Origin: Burkholderiales bacterium
GTDB taxonomy: Bacteria; Pseudomonadota; Gammaproteobacteria; Burkholderiales; Burkholderiaceae_C
DNA length: 64,000 nt
Reading direction: 5' to 3'
Assembly: GCA_016702555.1 (NCBI GenBank)
Contig: JADJDV010000006.1
Location: 731,114-795,113, forward strand
Part shown: piece after piece, positions 8,170-16,846 of the stretch
How the letters are laid out: every line of letters begins with the position of its first letter
How positions within the stretch are numbered: the stretch's first letter is position 1
Program-made: the position numbers and the translations under genes
Notes under the pieces: generated by a model
What the model was told of the DNA's origin: nothing
The model's input: only the letters and a program-made list of their open reading frames with translations
Database searches by the model: none

Positions 8170-9231
8170 TCAGTCGACCCGCACGGCGGCCCCGGCGCCG
8201 CGGGGGGCGATGCGGCCGATCTCGAACACCTGCTCGCCGGCCGCGCGCAGCGCGGTGGCGCAGGCCGCGGCCTGATCGGCGGCGATCACCAGCACCATGC
8301 CGATGCCGTTGTTGAAGGTGCGGTTCATCTCGGTGTCGTCAATGCCGGCGGTTTGTTGCAACCAGGCAAACAGCTCGCTTTGCGGCCAGCTGCCTTTGCG
8401 CAGGTGCGCGGCCAGGCCGCCCGGCAGCACGCGCGGAATGTTCTCCAGCAGGCCGCCGCCGGTGATGTGGGCCAGCGCCTTGATGCCCTGTGCTGAGCCT
8501 ATCGAAGCAGGATGCGCGGCCAGCGCGGCCAGCACGTTCTTGACGTAGATGCGCGTGGGCGCCATCACGGCCTGGCGGAACGGCTGGCCGTCCAGGGTAG
8601 CGGGCAGGCCGTCGCCCGCGCGCTCGATGCATTTGCGCACCAGGCTGAAGCCGTTGCTGTGCACCCCGCTGCTGCCCAGACCCAGCACCACGTCGCCCTC
8701 GGCCACGTCGCGCCCAGTGAGGATTCTCGATTTCTCGACCGCGCCGACACAAAAGCCGGCCAGGTCGTATTCGCCCGGTGGGTACATACCGGGCATCTCG
8801 GCCGTCTCGCCGCCAATCAGCGCGCAGCCGGCGAGCTCGCAGCCCTTGGCGATGCCGCCCACCACACTGGCGGCGGTGTCCACATCCAGCTTGCCGCAGG
8901 CAAAGTAGTCGAGAAAGAACAGCGGCTCGGCACCCTGCACCAGCACATCGTTGACGCTCATCGCCACCAGGTCGATGCCCACGGTGTCGTGCATGTCCCA
9001 TTCAAAGGCCAGGCGCAGCTTGGTGCCGACGCCATCGGTGCCGCTGACCAGTACCGGCTCGCGGTAGCGCTTGGGGATTTCGAACAGCGCGCCAAAGCCG
9101 CCCAGACCCGAGAGCACGCCCTCGCGCATCGTCTTTTTGGCCAGCGGCTTGATGCGCTCGACCAGTGCGTCGCCGGCGTCGATGTCGACGCCAGCGTCTT
9201 TGTAGCTCAAGGGGGCAGAAGAAGAATTCAT
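8170..9231 (-). CDS. purM: Phosphoribosylformylglycinamidine cyclo-ligase (AIR synthetase)
   Basis: PurM closes the imidazole ring of FGAM to AIR with ATP, step five of de novo purine synthesis. The 353-residue protein shows SYKDAGVDIDAGDALVERI at the start, then LVSGTDGVGTKLRLAFE, CALIGGETAEMPGMYP and FNNGIGMVLVI, all PurM signature blocks. The ATG at 9231 gives the usual length; the frame extends to 9267 without similarity. It diverges from hda across about 236 bases. That spacing contains no gene but includes TTAAAAT near 9281-9287, which could serve as a -10 element for hda. Confidence 0.96.
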   Translation of the reverse strand: MNSSSAPLSYKDAGVDIDAGDALVERIKPLAKKTMREGVLSGLGGFGALFEIPKRYREPVLVSGTDGVGTKLRLAFEWDMHDTVGIDLVAMSVNDVLVQGAEPLFFLDYFACGKLDVDTAASVVGGIAKGCELAGCALIGGETAEMPGMYPPGEYDLAGFCVGAVEKSRILTGRDVAEGDVVLGLGSSGVHSNGFSLVRKCIERAGDGLPATLDGQPFRQAVMAPTRIYVKNVLAALAAHPASIGSAQGIKALAHITGGGLLENIPRVLPGGLAAHLRKGSWPQSELFAWLQQTAGIDDTEMNRTFNNGIGMVLVIAADQAAACATALRAAGEQVFEIGRIAPRGAGAAVRVD

Positions 9232-9467
9232 GGGCACGCCGGACGGGAAACACCAAAAGCGCCGCAAACCGTGCGCCTGCTTAAAATCAAGCTCTCAATT
9301 CTAGGCGCTGCATTCCTCTTGTTTTCCCCTTTTCCATCGCTCCGCGTCCCGCTTTTGCCCATGGCACCCTTGTGCATCAGAAGGCTGCGGAGCGGGGCTT
9401 GCGGGAATGCCGTGGCCTCATCTCCACCGGCCGCCAGTGTGGTCCCGCCTCAGGGGGGAGCCCCTTC

Positions 9468-10154
9468 TTGAAGCAGATTGCGCTCGATATCGGCCTGGCG
9501 CCCGAACCGACGCTGGCGGGTTTTCTGACCGGCGGCAATGGCGCGGCATTGCAACACCTGCGCCTGTGGAGCGCGGGCGCGCAGCGCTCGCCGGTGCCGA
9601 CCTATCTTTGGGGGCCGCCCGGCAGCGGCAAGACGCATCTGTTGCGCGCCGCGCGCCAGGCACTGCTGGCGCAAGGCCTGGCCACCGGCTGGCTGGACGC
9701 CGAATCGCCGCCGCGCGCGCCTTTTGATGAGGCCTGGGACGCGGTGCTGATGGACGACGTGCACGGCTACAGCGCCGAGCAGCAGCACACCGCCTTCAAC
9801 TGGTTCGTCAACGCCGTGGCGCCCGCGTCAGGGCGCCCGCGCGCCGTGCTGGCGGCGGGTGCGCTGCCGCCGGCCGATCTGGTGCTGCGCGAAGACCTGC
9901 GCACGCGCCTGGGCTGGGGCCATGTGTTCGAGCTGCAGGTGCTGCCCGAATCCGAAATGCGCGCCGTGCTGCGCCGCGCCGCCGACGCGCGCGGCGTGTT
10001 CCTGTCGGACGAGGTGATGAACTTCGTGCTGGGCCGCTTTTCGCGCGATCTGGGCAGCCTGATGCAGTTGCTGGAGCATCTGGACCGCTACGCGCTGCAA
10101 ACCCAGCGCGCCATCACCATCCCGCTGGTCAAGGCGATGCTGGAGAATGAATAG
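9468..10154 (+). CDS. hda: DnaA regulatory inactivator Hda (TTG start)
   Basis: Hda is a DnaA-related AAA+ protein that, with the DNA-loaded sliding clamp, stimulates ATP hydrolysis by DnaA and prevents re-initiation. The 228-residue product contains the Walker A motif GPPGSGKTHLLRA and a Walker B-like VLMDDVHGY. The family N terminus LKQIALDIGLAPEPTLAGF is read from a TTG at 9468, which lies 7 bases after GGGGGAG; the clamp-binding QIALDI sits right at the start as expected. No better ATG exists in frame at this place. Downstream lie the HAD phosphatase, pcnB and folK. Confidence 0.9.
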   Translation: MKQIALDIGLAPEPTLAGFLTGGNGAALQHLRLWSAGAQRSPVPTYLWGPPGSGKTHLLRAARQALLAQGLATGWLDAESPPRAPFDEAWDAVLMDDVHGYSAEQQHTAFNWFVNAVAPASGRPRAVLAAGALPPADLVLREDLRTRLGWGHVFELQVLPESEMRAVLRRAADARGVFLSDEVMNFVLGRFSRDLGSLMQLLEHLDRYALQTQRAITIPLVKAMLENE

Positions 10155-10174
10155 CAAACAAACCTGAACAACCG

Positions 10175-10282
10175 TACGCGAAGGACGCGAAGGATTCGCG
10201 AAGAACGCAAAAGGAACAGCCGAAAAGGTTTTCTGGTCTTCTTTTGCGTCCTTCGCGTGACTTTCGCGCCCTTCGCGTCCGG
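10175..10282. repeat. Imperfect palindromic copy of the dispersed GCG-rich repeat
   Basis: Between hda and the HAD gene, 10197-10213 (CGCGAAGAACGCAAAAG) pairs with 10241-10257 with one mismatch in 17. Further direct copies of CGCGAAGG lie at 10177-10195, and copies of the complement at 10263-10278. The motif is the same class as the perfect palindrome at 4896-4963. It occupies most of the 154-base gap and contains no gene. Confidence 0.7.
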
Positions 10283-10308
10283 CTGTCCTGTATTTCGACC
10301 CCGCGCCC

Positions 10309-10980
10309 ATGAAACTTGCCCTCTTCGACCTCGACCACACCCTGATCCCGATCGACTCGGACCACGCCTGGGGCGAGTTCACCACCCGCATCGGCTGGAC
10401 CGACGCGGGCGAGTTCAAGCGCCGCAACGACGCCTTCTACGAGCACTACAAGGCCGGCACGCTGGACATCGCCGATTACATCCGCTTCACCACCGAGCCC
10501 ATCCGTCGCCAGGGCGCGGGCAAGTCGGCCGAAGCGCACGCGCGCTTCATGCGCGAGGTGATTGCGCCCGCCATCACGCCGCAGGCGCGCGCGCTGGTCG
10601 AGCAGCACCGAAGGGCGGGCGATCAACTGGTGGTCGTCACCGCCACCAATGAATTCGTCACCCGTCCCATCGCGCACAGCTTTGGCATCGATCAGCTGAT
10701 CGCCGTCGACCTGGCGCGCGGCCCCGGCGGCTGGGTCAATGGCGAGATCGCCGGCACGCCCTCGTTCCGCGAAGGCAAGGTCACGCGCGTGGCCGACTGG
10801 CTTGCGGCGCGCGGGCGCAGCTTTGGCGATGTCGAGATCACCTTCTACTCCGATTCACACAACGACCTGCCGCTGCTGGAGAAGGCGCAGAATCCCGTGG
10901 CCACCAACCCCGACGACACGCTGCGCGCCATCGCCACCCAGCGCGGCTGGCGCATCCTCGAACTGTTCCAAAAACAATGA
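10309..10980 (+). CDS. HAD family phosphatase, SerB-like subfamily IB
   Basis: The 223-residue protein begins MKLALFDLDHTLIPIDSDH, in which Asp7 is the likely phosphorylated nucleophile and Asp9 the general acid of the HAD DxD motif. The second motif is VVVTATNEF, and the fourth is FYSDSHNDLPLLEKA, which is typical of SerB-like subfamily IB enzymes. The physiological substrate is unknown; relatives act on phosphoserine, histidinol phosphate or phospholipid intermediates. Its stop overlaps the pcnB start by ATGA, so the two genes are translationally coupled. Confidence 0.88.
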   Translation: MKLALFDLDHTLIPIDSDHAWGEFTTRIGWTDAGEFKRRNDAFYEHYKAGTLDIADYIRFTTEPIRRQGAGKSAEAHARFMREVIAPAITPQARALVEQHRRAGDQLVVVTATNEFVTRPIAHSFGIDQLIAVDLARGPGGWVNGEIAGTPSFREGKVTRVADWLAARGRSFGDVEITFYSDSHNDLPLLEKAQNPVATNPDDTLRAIATQRGWRILELFQKQ

Positions 10981-12563
10981 TCAAGAACTTCATCGGCAAG
11001 CTCATCGACAAGGCCACGTCGGGCAACAACGGGCGTAGGCGCTTCGGCAAACGGGCCGAGATCGGCCCGCAAGGCCATGCCATCAACCCCGCCCTGGTCG
11101 ATGAGCGCGCCGCCAACGTGGTGCGCACGCTGAAAGAGGCGGGCTACGACGCCTACATCGTCGGCGGCGCGGTGCGCGACTTGCTGCTGGGCCTGAAACC
11201 CAAGGACTTCGACGTGGCGACCAACGCCACGCCGGAGCAGGTCAAGGCGCTGTTCCGCCGCGCCTTCATCATCGGCCGGCGCTTTCGCATCGTGCACGTG
11301 GTGTACGGGCGCGGGCGCGACCATGAGGTGATCGAGGTCTCCACCTTTCGCGCCTACGTCGACAACGCCACCGCCAACGCGATGGTTCAGGGCAACGAGC
11401 GCACCGCCAAGGGCCAGCTGGCCGGCATGAAGCACGCCGTGGACACCAGCGGCCGCGTGCTGCGCGACAACGTCTGGGGCTCGCAAGAAGAAGACGCCGC
11501 GCGGCGCGACTTCACCGTCAACGCCATGTATTACGACCCCGAGTCGCGCGTGGTGGTCGACTACCACAACGGCATTGCCGACGCGCAGAAAAAGCTGCTG
11601 CGCATGATTGGCGACGCCGCAACGCGCTACCGCGAAGACCCGGTGCGCATCATGCGCGCCGTGCGCTTTGGCGCCAAGCTGGCCGCGCTCGGCTTCAAGC
11701 TGGAGCCCAAGACGGCCAAGCCGCTGGTCGAAGCCCGCTCGCTGCTGGGCGAAGTGCCGCAAAGCCGTTTGTTCGACGAAATGATCAAGCTGCTGCAAAC
11801 CGGCCACGCCGTGCCCAGCATCGAGCAGCTTCGCAAGCTGGGGCTGGGCAAGGGCATTTACCCGCTGCTCGACCTGGTGGTGGAGCGCGCCGACCAGCCG
11901 TTTGTGAAAGCCGCGCTGCTCGACACCGACCGCCGCGTGGCCGAGGGCAAGCCCGTGGCGCCGTCCTTTCTGCTGGCCAGCGTGCTGTGGCAGGACGTGC
12001 GCGACGGCTGGAATGCGCGGCTGGCGCGCAAGGAGCACCCTTTCCCGGCGCTGCAAGACGCCATCGACGAGGTGTTCGACGCCCGCATCGGCGACGTGTC
12101 GGGCCGCGGCAAGCTGGGCGCCGACATGCGCGAGATCTGGATGATGCAGCCGCGCTTTGAAAAGCGCAGCGGCAACACGCCTTTCAGCCTGACCGAGCAG
12201 CCGCGCTTTCGCGCCGGCTTCGATTTCCTGCGCCTGCGCGCCGACGTGGGCGAGATCGATGAGGAACTGGCCGACTGGTGGCAAGCCTTCAGCCTGGCCG
12301 ACGACGGCGTGCGCGAAAGCCTGGTGCGTGAGCTGCGCATCGAGCAGCAGCGCAGCAAGCAGCAGCCGCCGCGCGCTCACCGGGTGCCAAAACAGGCTGC
12401 AGCGCCCGACGGGAAAGCGCAAGCAGCCCCTGAATCGGTAGCGGAGGAGGCTGGCGAAGACAGCGCCGCCACACCCGCCAAAAAGCGCCGCCGCCGGCGC
12501 CGCAAACCCTCTGCGGGCAACGGCAGCGCGCCTGCTGCGCCCGCGCCCAGCGACGGCGATTGA
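10977..12563 (+). CDS. pcnB: Poly(A) polymerase I
   Basis: PcnB adds poly(A) tails to RNA 3' ends and thereby promotes degradation. The 528-residue protein has the class II nucleotidyltransferase head, with VGGAVRDLLLGLKPKDFDVA supplying the GG and DxD catalytic motifs at about residues 60-80. RRDFTVNAMYYDP, RIMRAVRFGAKL and the RNA-binding neck and body follow. The C-terminal tail of about 60 residues is basic and disordered, ending in a KKRRRRRRKPS cluster. It follows the HAD gene with a 4-base ATGA overlap. Confidence 0.94.
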   Translation: MIKNFIGKLIDKATSGNNGRRRFGKRAEIGPQGHAINPALVDERAANVVRTLKEAGYDAYIVGGAVRDLLLGLKPKDFDVATNATPEQVKALFRRAFIIGRRFRIVHVVYGRGRDHEVIEVSTFRAYVDNATANAMVQGNERTAKGQLAGMKHAVDTSGRVLRDNVWGSQEEDAARRDFTVNAMYYDPESRVVVDYHNGIADAQKKLLRMIGDAATRYREDPVRIMRAVRFGAKLAALGFKLEPKTAKPLVEARSLLGEVPQSRLFDEMIKLLQTGHAVPSIEQLRKLGLGKGIYPLLDLVVERADQPFVKAALLDTDRRVAEGKPVAPSFLLASVLWQDVRDGWNARLARKEHPFPALQDAIDEVFDARIGDVSGRGKLGADMREIWMMQPRFEKRSGNTPFSLTEQPRFRAGFDFLRLRADVGEIDEELADWWQAFSLADDGVRESLVRELRIEQQRSKQQPPRAHRVPKQAAAPDGKAQAAPESVAEEAGEDSAATPAKKRRRRRRKPSAGNGSAPAAPAPSDGD

Positions 12564-12597
12564 GTTTTTTTGGGCTCCTTGCACGGCGACCACGCCC

Positions 12598-13074
12598 ATG
12601 TCCGTTGCGCGCGAGCCCGTCACCGCCTACGTGGCGCTGGGTGCCAACCTGGGCGATGCGGCGGCGGCGCTGCAACAGGCCATCGGCGCGCTGGGCGCAC
12701 TGCCCGGTACCCGCGTCACTGGGCACTCCGGCCTGTACCGCAGCGCGCCGGTCGATGCCACCGGCCCTGATTACATCAACGCCATCGCAGCACTTTCCAC
12801 GCAGCTGACCGCGCCCGATTTGCTGAAGGCGCTCCAAGCCTTGGAGCAAGCCGCCGGCCGCCAGCGTCCCTATCACCATGCGCCGCGCACGCTGGATTTG
12901 GATCTGCTGCTGTACGGCGATGCCCGCATCGACAGCCCGCGCCTGACGGTGCCGCACCCGCGCATGGGGCAGCGCGCCTTCGTGCTGGTGCCGCTGCATG
13001 AGATCGCGCCCGCGCGGGTGGGGCCGGATGCCTTGGCGGCGGTGGCGGGGCAGGGCGTTCAGCGCCTGGACTGA
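12598..13074 (+). CDS. folK: 2-amino-4-hydroxy-6-hydroxymethyldihydropteridine diphosphokinase
   Basis: FolK transfers pyrophosphate from ATP to hydroxymethyl-dihydropterin in folate synthesis. The 158-residue product contains VALGANLGDAAAALQQAI at the N terminus, the central HHAPRTLDLDLLLYGDARI block with the Asp pair that binds magnesium, and VPHPRMGQRAFVLVPLHEIA. Length matches the family. It lies 34 bases after pcnB on the same strand, a common pairing in related bacteria. Confidence 0.95.
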   Translation: MSVAREPVTAYVALGANLGDAAAALQQAIGALGALPGTRVTGHSGLYRSAPVDATGPDYINAIAALSTQLTAPDLLKALQALEQAAGRQRPYHHAPRTLDLDLLLYGDARIDSPRLTVPHPRMGQRAFVLVPLHEIAPARVGPDALAAVAGQGVQRLD

Positions 13075-13169
13075 TGGCGCACAGGGATAGCCAAAATATC
13101 AGTCAAATCAGCCTCTGTCCCTTATCCGGCCAGCGCAAGCAGCTATCAAAACCAAAGTTTCACGCCACC

Positions 13170-13535
13170 ATGTTGCAAACCCTGCAATCGCTGCCCATCC
13201 CCTTGCAGACGGTGCTGCTGCTGGCCGCCAGCAACGTGTTCATGACCTTCGCCTGGTACGGCCACCTGAAGAACCTGGCCACCGCGCCCTGGTACGTGGC
13301 CGCGCTCATCAGCTGGGGCATTGCGCTGTTCGAATACCTGCTGCAGGTGCCGGCCAACCGCATCGGCCACCAGCAGTTCAGCGTGGCGCAGCTCAAGATC
13401 ATGCAAGAGGTGATCACGTTGTCGGTGTTCGTGCCGTTTGCGCTGATCTACCTGAACGCGCCGCTCAAGCTCGACTACCTGTGGGCGGCGCTGTGCATGG
13501 TGGGCGCGGTGTATTTCATCTTCCGTGGGGCTTGA
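13170..13535 (+). CDS. DMT-type small membrane protein (DUF486)
   Basis: This 121-residue protein is almost entirely hydrophobic, with four predicted membrane segments. It contains NVFMTFAWYGHLKN and YLLQVPANRIGHQQFS, the conserved parts of the DUF486 family. The function is not established; the fold suggests a half-size drug/metabolite transporter acting as a dimer. The ATG at 13170 was chosen over an upstream ATG at 13074 because similarity to the family begins here, and the 13074-13169 stretch looks like leader. Confidence 0.85.
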   Translation: MLQTLQSLPIPLQTVLLLAASNVFMTFAWYGHLKNLATAPWYVAALISWGIALFEYLLQVPANRIGHQQFSVAQLKIMQEVITLSVFVPFALIYLNAPLKLDYLWAALCMVGAVYFIFRGA

Positions 13536-13676
13536 GCGACATCGCTGGCCACGCCACGCCCGGCCTTGACCCGTGTCAGGGAAGCGCCGATTGGCGCGGC
13601 TACACTTGGGTAAAGTCATGCAACCGTCATGGTTGTTTCATGCGTCAGTCACCGAAACCCGCGGAGCGCTCACCCC

Positions 13677-14324
13677 ATGCTGTTCAGCAAGCTGTTGCCC
13701 AAGGAGGGCAATTTTTTTGAGTTGTTCAATCAGCACGCCGACCGCATCGTCGAGGCGGCGCAGGCCTTCGAGAAGCTGGTGGACCACTACGCCGACGTGC
13801 CCGCGCGCGCCCAGTACGCGCAAGAGGTGGACGATGCCGAGCGCGCCGCCGACCGCGTCACGTCCGAGGTCAACCGCCTGATCCACACCACCTTCATCAC
13901 GCCGATCGACCGCGAGCAGATCCACACGCTGATCAACCTGATGGACGACGTGGCCGACCTGCTGCAGGACTCGGCCGAGACCATGGCGCTGTACGACATC
14001 CACCACATGACGGACGAGATCAAGCGCCTGGCCGATTTGGCCGTCAAGTGCTGCCAGCGCGTGCAGGCGGCCGTCAAGCTGCTCAGCAAGATCGCCGAGC
14101 AGCCGGTGGCCGAGGCGACGCTGAAAACCTGCGAGGAGATCGACCAGCTGGAGTCCGACGCCGACCGCGTGCTGCGCAGCGCCATGAGCAAGCTGTTCCG
14201 TGAAGAGCCCGACGTGCTGGAGGTCATCAAGCTCAAGGCCATTTACGAGTTGCTGGAGACCGTGACCGACAAGTGCGAGGCGGTGGCCACGCAGATCGAA
14301 GGCATCGTGCTCGAAAACTCCTGA
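13677..14324 (+). CDS. DUF47 / PhoU-like phosphate transport regulator
   Basis: This 215-residue, largely helical protein starts MLFSKLLPKEGNFFELFNQH, the family N terminus. It continues with charged PhoU-like helices, including TPIDREQIHTLINLMDDVAD and ELLETVTDKCEAVA. DUF47 proteins sit next to low-affinity phosphate transporters and are thought to regulate them. The pit gene follows 15 bases downstream, which supports the role. The open frame extends back to 13629, but the start at 13677 matches the family. Confidence 0.93.
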   Translation: MLFSKLLPKEGNFFELFNQHADRIVEAAQAFEKLVDHYADVPARAQYAQEVDDAERAADRVTSEVNRLIHTTFITPIDREQIHTLINLMDDVADLLQDSAETMALYDIHHMTDEIKRLADLAVKCCQRVQAAVKLLSKIAEQPVAEATLKTCEEIDQLESDADRVLRSAMSKLFREEPDVLEVIKLKAIYELLETVTDKCEAVATQIEGIVLENS

Positions 14325-14339
14325 AGGCGGGGCAAACCA

Positions 14340-15350
14340 ATGGATACCGCCCAGGCAGCCCTGTGGGTCGTGGTGATGCTGGTCGTGCTGGCGATCGCGT
14401 TCGACTTCATGAACGGCTTTCACGACGCCGCCAACTCGATCGCCACCGTGGTCTCCACGGGTGTGCTGAAACCCACGCACGCGGTGCTGTTTGCCGCGTT
14501 CTTCAACTTCATCGCTGTCTTTGTGTTCCACCTGAGCGTGGCGGCCACGGTGGGCAAGGGCATCGTGCAGCCGGGGGTGGTGGATACGCACGTGGTGTTC
14601 GGCGCGCTCATGGGCGCCATCACCTGGAACCTGATCACCTGGTACTACGGCATCCCCAGCAGCTCGTCGCACGCGCTCATCGGCGGCATCGTGGGCGCGG
14701 TGGTGGCCAAGTCGGGCATTGGCCAGCTGATCGGCGCGGGCATCTTCAAGACCGTGGCCTTCATCTTTGTGTCGCCGCTGCTGGGCTACCTGCTGGGCTC
14801 GCTGATGATGGTGGCGGTGGCCTGGATCTTCCGGCGGACGCGGCCGATCCGCGTGGACAAGTGGTTCCGCCGCCTGCAACTGGTGAGCGCCGGCGCCTAC
14901 AGCCTGGGCCATGGCGGCAACGACGCGCAAAAAACCATCGGCATCATCTGGATGCTGCTGATCGCCACCGGCTACACGGCCGCGGGCGACAGTGCGCCGC
15001 CGCTGTGGGTCATCATCAGCTGCTACGCGGCGATCGCGGTGGGCACCATGTTTGGCGGCTGGCGCATCGTCAAGACGATGGGGCAGAAAATCACCAAGCT
15101 CAAGCCCGTGGGCGGCTTTTGCGCCGAGACGGGCGGTGCGCTGACCCTGTTCATCGCCACCGGGCTGGGCGTACCGGTCTCGACCACGCACACCATCACC
15201 GGTGCCATCGTGGGCGTCGGCTCCACCCAGCGCGCCAGCGCGGTGCGCTGGGGCGTGGCGGGCAACATCGTCTGGGCGTGGATTCTGACCATTCCGGCCA
15301 GCGCCTTCGTGGCGGCGCTGGCGTATTGGTTCAGCCTGATGGTGTTCTGA
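14340..15350 (+). CDS. pit: Low-affinity inorganic phosphate transporter Pit
   Basis: This 336-residue inner-membrane phosphate transporter carries the two PiT signature repeats, AFDFMNGFHDAANSIATVV near the N terminus and GHGGNDAQKTIGIIWM in the second half. It also has YYGIPSSSSHALIGGIVGA and PVSTTHTITGAIVGVG, the paired half-motifs of the family. About 9-10 membrane segments are visible. It lies immediately after the DUF47 gene, so both should be one transcript, ended by the hairpin at 15352-15372. Confidence 0.95.
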   Translation: MDTAQAALWVVVMLVVLAIAFDFMNGFHDAANSIATVVSTGVLKPTHAVLFAAFFNFIAVFVFHLSVAATVGKGIVQPGVVDTHVVFGALMGAITWNLITWYYGIPSSSSHALIGGIVGAVVAKSGIGQLIGAGIFKTVAFIFVSPLLGYLLGSLMMVAVAWIFRRTRPIRVDKWFRRLQLVSAGAYSLGHGGNDAQKTIGIIWMLLIATGYTAAGDSAPPLWVIISCYAAIAVGTMFGGWRIVKTMGQKITKLKPVGGFCAETGGALTLFIATGLGVPVSTTHTITGAIVGVGSTQRASAVRWGVAGNIVWAWILTIPASAFVAALAYWFSLMVF

Positions 15351-15351
15351 A

Positions 15352-15372
15352 GGCGGCGCGGTCCGCGCCGCC
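15352..15372. terminator. GC-rich hairpin between convergent pit and TM2 genes
   Basis: GGCGGCGCG (15352-15360) and CGCGCCGCC (15364-15372) form a perfect 9-bp stem with a GTC loop. It fills the 24-base gap between two convergent stop codons and could end both transcripts. No T tract follows, so intrinsic termination is not certain. Confidence 0.55.
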
Positions 15373-15374
15373 GG

Positions 15375-15830
15375 TCATTGCGAAATCTTGCGTGCCTCTT
15401 CGATCTGGTATTCAAAGTAGCGCTGAAAGCTGAACGCGAACGAGGCCATCAATACCGCCGTACCGATCAGCAGCGCGGTGGCGATGCCGAGCACGGTGAA
15501 CCAGTTGGTCTGTGCGGGCGCCGCGTCGGGCGCCAGCGACGGGTTGAAGCGGGCGTTCCATTTCTCGGGCGCCATCAGGCCGTAGATGATGGCCATCAGC
15601 GCGCAGCCGGCGATGGTGAAGCCCAGCAGAGGGATCAGCACCCAGCTCCAGTGGTCGTCCTGGCCGAACTGCTGTACGCGCTCTATGCCGTACAGGCCGA
15701 GCGCGGTCGGGATCGGCAGCAGCCAGCCCAGCAGATCGCCGAAGCCCTTGAGGTAGAAGCGGTGCAGCCCGAGCGGGCCACCGAAAAAAGTGAGCCAGGT
15801 GGCGAGGGTCTTGTGCTTGGGTCGGGTCAT
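15375..15830 (-). CDS. TM2 domain-containing membrane protein
   Basis: The 151-residue protein begins MTRPKHKTLATWLTFFGG and has the TM2 pattern of two close membrane helices around GLHRFYLKGFGDLLGWLLPI. Two further hydrophobic segments follow (residues about 70-95 and 118-140). The function is unknown. Its ATG overlaps the stop of the upstream acetyltransferase by ATGA, which indicates translational coupling. Longer upstream reading of the frame is only a shadow of the acetyltransferase. Confidence 0.85.
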   Translation of the reverse strand: MTRPKHKTLATWLTFFGGPLGLHRFYLKGFGDLLGWLLPIPTALGLYGIERVQQFGQDDHWSWVLIPLLGFTIAGCALMAIIYGLMAPEKWNARFNPSLAPDAAPAQTNWFTVLGIATALLIGTAVLMASFAFSFQRYFEYQIEEARKISQ

Positions 15831-16360
15831 GCGGGAATGTCCTGGGGCGGTGTATCGGCGCCGGCGCCGAGCGTTTTCTCCATCAGCACGATGTCCAGCC
15901 AACGGCCGAACTTCCAGCCGCAGGCGGCGATGGTGCCGACGGGCGTGAAGCCGAGCGCGCGGTGCAGGCCGATCGAGGCGGTGTTGCCGGAGTCGCCGAT
16001 GACGGCGATCAGCTTGCGCACGCCGGCGCGGCCGGCCTGGTTGGCCAGCTCGGCCAGCAGCGCGCGGCCCAGGCCGTGCCCGTGCGCGTCGGGGTGCAGG
16101 TAGACCGAATCCTCGGCCGAGAAACGGTAGGCCGCGCGCGGCTTGAACCAGTTGCAGTAGGCGAAGCCTATCACCTGCTTGGCGTCCTCCGCGACCAGCC
16201 AGGGCAGGCCACGCGCCCGCACGTCCTGCCGGCGTGTGGCCATCTCCACCACGCTGGGTGGCTCGGTCTCGAAGGTGCCGGTGCCGTGTCGCACGTGGTG
16301 CGCGTAGATGGCGGTGATGGCGGCCAGGTCGGCGTCGACGCTGGGGCGGATCAGGGGCAT
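15827..16360 (-). CDS. GNAT family N-acetyltransferase (phosphinothricin acetyltransferase-like)
   Basis: The 177-residue protein begins MPLIRPSVDADLAAITAIY and shows the acetyl-CoA-binding stretch VYLHPDAHGHGLGRALL. LIAVIGDSGNTASIGLHRAL and GFTPVGTIAACGWKFGRWLD follow, typical of the Pat/YncA group that acetylates small amines or amino-acid analogues. The actual substrate cannot be inferred. The start at 16360 was preferred to one at 16429 because family similarity begins at MPLIRPS. Confidence 0.88.
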   Translation of the reverse strand: MPLIRPSVDADLAAITAIYAHHVRHGTGTFETEPPSVVEMATRRQDVRARGLPWLVAEDAKQVIGFAYCNWFKPRAAYRFSAEDSVYLHPDAHGHGLGRALLAELANQAGRAGVRKLIAVIGDSGNTASIGLHRALGFTPVGTIAACGWKFGRWLDIVLMEKTLGAGADTPPQDIPA

Positions 16361-16415
16361 GGTGGACGGGTGAGATGAGGAGAATCGCGGCAGCCGACAG
16401 CAGCGCACCGGCAGC

Positions 16416-16445
16416 ATGGCAGAGGCCATGCGGCGAAGCTATAAT
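16416..16445 (+). promoter_or_regulatory. Candidate sigma-70 promoter of rpsP-rimM
   Basis: A perfect TATAAT lies at 16440-16445. The best -35 candidate is ATGGCA at 16416-16421 with an 18-base spacer, matching four of six consensus bases. It is in the right place and orientation for rpsP, giving a leader of about 115 bases. The -35 assignment is weak. Confidence 0.55.
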
Positions 16446-16569
16446 CATAGGCTTTTCGATGTGTCGCTGGCCGGGTGGCCATGTCGCGTGTCTCAACATC
16501 GGAAAACCCTGGCGCGGTCAGCCTAAAACCGTCCGCGCCAAGTCACCACCCACAGGATTCAAACACATC

Positions 16570-16830
16570 ATGGTCGTTATTCGTCTTTCGCGTGGCGGCG
16601 CCAAGGCCCGCCCGTTCTTCAACATCGTCGTCGCCAACAAGAGTGAGCGCCGCGATGGCCGCTTCATTGAGCGTATCGGCTTCTACAACCCCAGCGCCTC
16701 CGGTGGCGAGGAAAGCCTGCGCATCGCGCAGGATCGCCTGAGCCACTGGGTCGGCGTCGGCGCGCAGCCGTCGCCGACGGTGCAGCGCCTGGTCAAGCAG
16801 GCCGCCAAGGCCGCTCCCGCCACGGCCTGA
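16570..16830 (+). CDS. rpsP: 30S ribosomal protein bS16
   Basis: The 86-residue protein starts MVVIRLSRGGAKARPFFNIV and continues with VVANKSERRDGRFIERIGFY, the bS16 core involved in 30S assembly. An upstream extension of the frame to 16375 has no similarity, so the ATG at 16570 is the start. rimM follows 16 bases downstream. The usual next genes, trmD and rplS, are absent from this position. Confidence 0.97.
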   Translation: MVVIRLSRGGAKARPFFNIVVANKSERRDGRFIERIGFYNPSASGGEESLRIAQDRLSHWVGVGAQPSPTVQRLVKQAAKAAPATA

Positions 16831-16846
16831 TCGGGCGCGGCGCCCG

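Noticed and set aside
10845..12623. 592-residue antisense frame over pcnB
   Set aside because: Composition is typical of the complement of a high-GC gene, and pcnB is certain on the other strand.
13638..15191. 517-residue antisense frame over the DUF47 and pit genes
   Set aside because: No motifs; both plus-strand genes are well supported.
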